Source: Catellatospora sp. TT07R-123 (GTDB lineage: Bacteria > Actinomycetota > Actinomycetes > Mycobacteriales > Micromonosporaceae). From it: a stretch of 64,000 nt of DNA. This document shows, piece after piece, positions 62,838-64,000 of this stretch. The notes below the pieces were generated by a model, which searched no databases, was not told where the DNA came from, and was given only the letters and a program-made list of their open reading frames with translations. Location: contig NZ_BNEM01000001.1 in NCBI RefSeq assembly GCF_018327705.1, positions 1,178,001 through 1,242,000 on the forward strand. The letters are read 5' to 3'. Both the position numbers and the translations under genes were made by a program. How positions within the stretch are numbered: the first letter of the stretch is position 1; the number at the start of each line of letters is the position of its first letter.

Positions 62838-63872
62838 ATGAGCCAGCAGCCACGCAGTGCGGTCATCCGGGACGTCGCGCGGCTCGCCGGGGTGTCGCAC
62901 CAGACCGTCTCCCGCGTGATGAACAATCATCCGAGCGTACGGCCGGAGACACGTGACCGCGTGATGAAGGCGGTTCACCAGCTGAACTTCCGGCCCAATG
63001 CGAACGCCCGCGGCCTGGCCAATCGTCGTTCGCGTCTGATCGGCGTCATCAGCTTCGAGCCGCTGCTGTTCGGCCCGGCGTCAACCCTGCTCGGCGTCGA
63101 ACGGGCAGCCAGGGCCGCAGACTACGGCGTCAGTGTCGTCGCGTTGGAGCAGCTCGACCACCATGCCGTCGTCGAGGCACTCGACCGGCTCACCGCACAG
63201 GCTGTCGCCGGTGTGGCCGTCATCGCGCCCCTGTTGAGCGTCTCTGAAGCGACGCAGACTCTGCTGGCCGCCGTCCCCGCGGTCCTGGTCGAGCCCGACG
63301 CGGAAGCCCACCTCTCGACCGTGGCGGTCGACCAGGTCGCCGGCGCGCACCTGGCGGTCGAGCATCTGCTCGGCCTCGGGCATGAGACGGTCTGGCACCT
63401 GTCCGGGCCGCAGAACTGGTCGCAGGCACGCAGCCGTGAGGACGGATGGCGTCAGGCGTTGCAGGCGGCGCAGCGGCGAGTCCCACCGGTCCTGGCGGGT
63501 GACTGGAGCCCCCGCTCAGGCTACGAGGTCGGGCTGGACCTGGCCCAGCGGCCGGAGGTGTCAGCGGTGTTCTGCGCCAATGACCACCAGGCGCTGGGTC
63601 TGCTCCGGGCACTGCACGAGCGCCGGGTCCGCGTGCCCGAGGACGTCAGCGTCGTCGGCTTCGACGACATCCCCGAATCGCGCTACCTGTCTCCGCCGTT
63701 GACGACGGTGCGCCAGGACTTCGACGAGGTCGGTCGACGCTGCCTGGGAACGCTTCTCGAAGTGATCGAGGCAGGCTCGGCCACCGCGACTTCACGTCAC
63801 CTTCGCGTGCAGCCGACCCTGATGGTGCGTGCCAGCAGCAGCCCGCCGTCCCGGGTGGTCCTGAGCCGGTGA
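62838..63872 (+). CDS. LacI-family transcriptional regulator
   Basis: A 344-residue regulator. DNA-binding domain (about 8-60: VIRDVARLAGVSHQTVSRVMNNHPSVRPETRDRVMKAV) with the hinge-helix NANARGLANRRSRLIGV, then a periplasmic-binding-protein-like effector domain (SVVGFDDIPESRYLSPPLTTVRQDF). AGGGGG precedes the ATG at 62838. The presence of five matching operators at the GH54, GH62, GH10 and GH27 loci makes it the candidate repressor of arabinoxylan breakdown; the inducer is presumably an arabinose- or xylose-derived sugar. The 128 bp after its stop hold nothing identifiable. Confidence 0.9.
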   Translation: MSQQPRSAVIRDVARLAGVSHQTVSRVMNNHPSVRPETRDRVMKAVHQLNFRPNANARGLANRRSRLIGVISFEPLLFGPASTLLGVERAARAADYGVSVVALEQLDHHAVVEALDRLTAQAVAGVAVIAPLLSVSEATQTLLAAVPAVLVEPDAEAHLSTVAVDQVAGAHLAVEHLLGLGHETVWHLSGPQNWSQARSREDGWRQALQAAQRRVPPVLAGDWSPRSGYEVGLDLAQRPEVSAVFCANDHQALGLLRALHERRVRVPEDVSVVGFDDIPESRYLSPPLTTVRQDFDEVGRRCLGTLLEVIEAGSATATSRHLRVQPTLMVRASSSPPSRVVLSR

Positions 63873-64000
63873 CCGCGCCGACGGGACTGCCGTCGGGTCA
63901 GTCTGCGCCATCCTGCCATGAGCGGCCAACGGATCGACTGCTCCGGATCAGCTCTGGCGACCGGCACTCCGCATAGCGGACCACTCCGGCCGCAGGTCAA

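Noticed and set aside
63797-64000. Minus-strand frame at the right window edge
   Set aside because: Overlaps the LacI gene end, Arg-rich, no recognisable features.

Overview
The window is very GC-rich, with C/G-ending codons, GTG and TTG starts, many 1-8 nt gene overlaps, Tat/Sec-exported carbohydrate-active enzymes with Pro/Ser linkers, and XRE, IclR, RpiR and LacI regulators. This points to a filamentous soil actinobacterium, most likely Micromonosporaceae (Catellatospora/Actinoplanes-like); the family assignment is inference. No rRNA, tRNA, CRISPR array, transposase or phage gene was seen.

Layout. 1-3.7 kb: end of an AraC-type regulator, a NUDIX hydrolase, a lipoprotein and a CASTOR/POLLUX-type channel. 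4.2-5.7 kb: a secreted GH54 arabinofuranosidase. 5.8-9.6 kb: a three-subunit molybdenum aldehyde/xanthine oxidoreductase operon, then a RibD/DHFR-like reductase. 10.4-21.1 kb: a mixed accessory block with a helix-turn-helix/TPR-like regulator, a GNAT acetyltransferase, two convergent nucleotide-sugar dehydrogenases, a methyltransferase, a NUDIX hydrolase and a 1.2-kaa STAND-type NTPase with a nuclease-like N-terminus.

21.3-33.7 kb is a complete oxidative uronate pathway: a secreted beta-helix (pectin-lyase-like) protein with a carbohydrate-binding domain, an ABC importer, uronate dehydrogenase, glucarate/galactarate dehydratase, 5-dehydro-4-deoxyglucarate dehydratase and ketoglutarate-semialdehyde dehydrogenase, plus one unrecognised gene. 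Three near-identical 16-bp palindromes (GTCYAYRTAYRTGGAM) sit upstream of the beta-helix gene, the transporter operon/IclR regulator, and the uronate dehydrogenase.

34.2-43.1 kb looks like an extracellular cyanophycin or isoaspartyl-peptide scavenging cluster: two exported S51 (cyanophycinase-like) peptidases, an RpiR regulator, a polar amino-acid ABC importer, an M20 peptidase and a P1/DmpA-type peptidase. TGTAAT-N4-RTTACA palindromes lie between the two S51 genes and upstream of the transporter.

43.2-52.1 kb: a secreted M4 metalloprotease, small secreted/membrane proteins, repeat-rich intergenic DNA, and a translationally coupled flavin monooxygenase / MarR / CocE hydrolase / DUF3237 operon. 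52.1-63.9 kb: an arabinoxylan-degradation island (second GH54, GH30, GH62, GH10, GH27) ending in a LacI regulator. A shared 15-bp operator (TGTGASCGNTAACAT) is upstream of four of the five enzymes, in the GH27/LacI intergenic region, and also upstream of the distant first GH54 gene, so the LacI protein probably governs both ends of the window.
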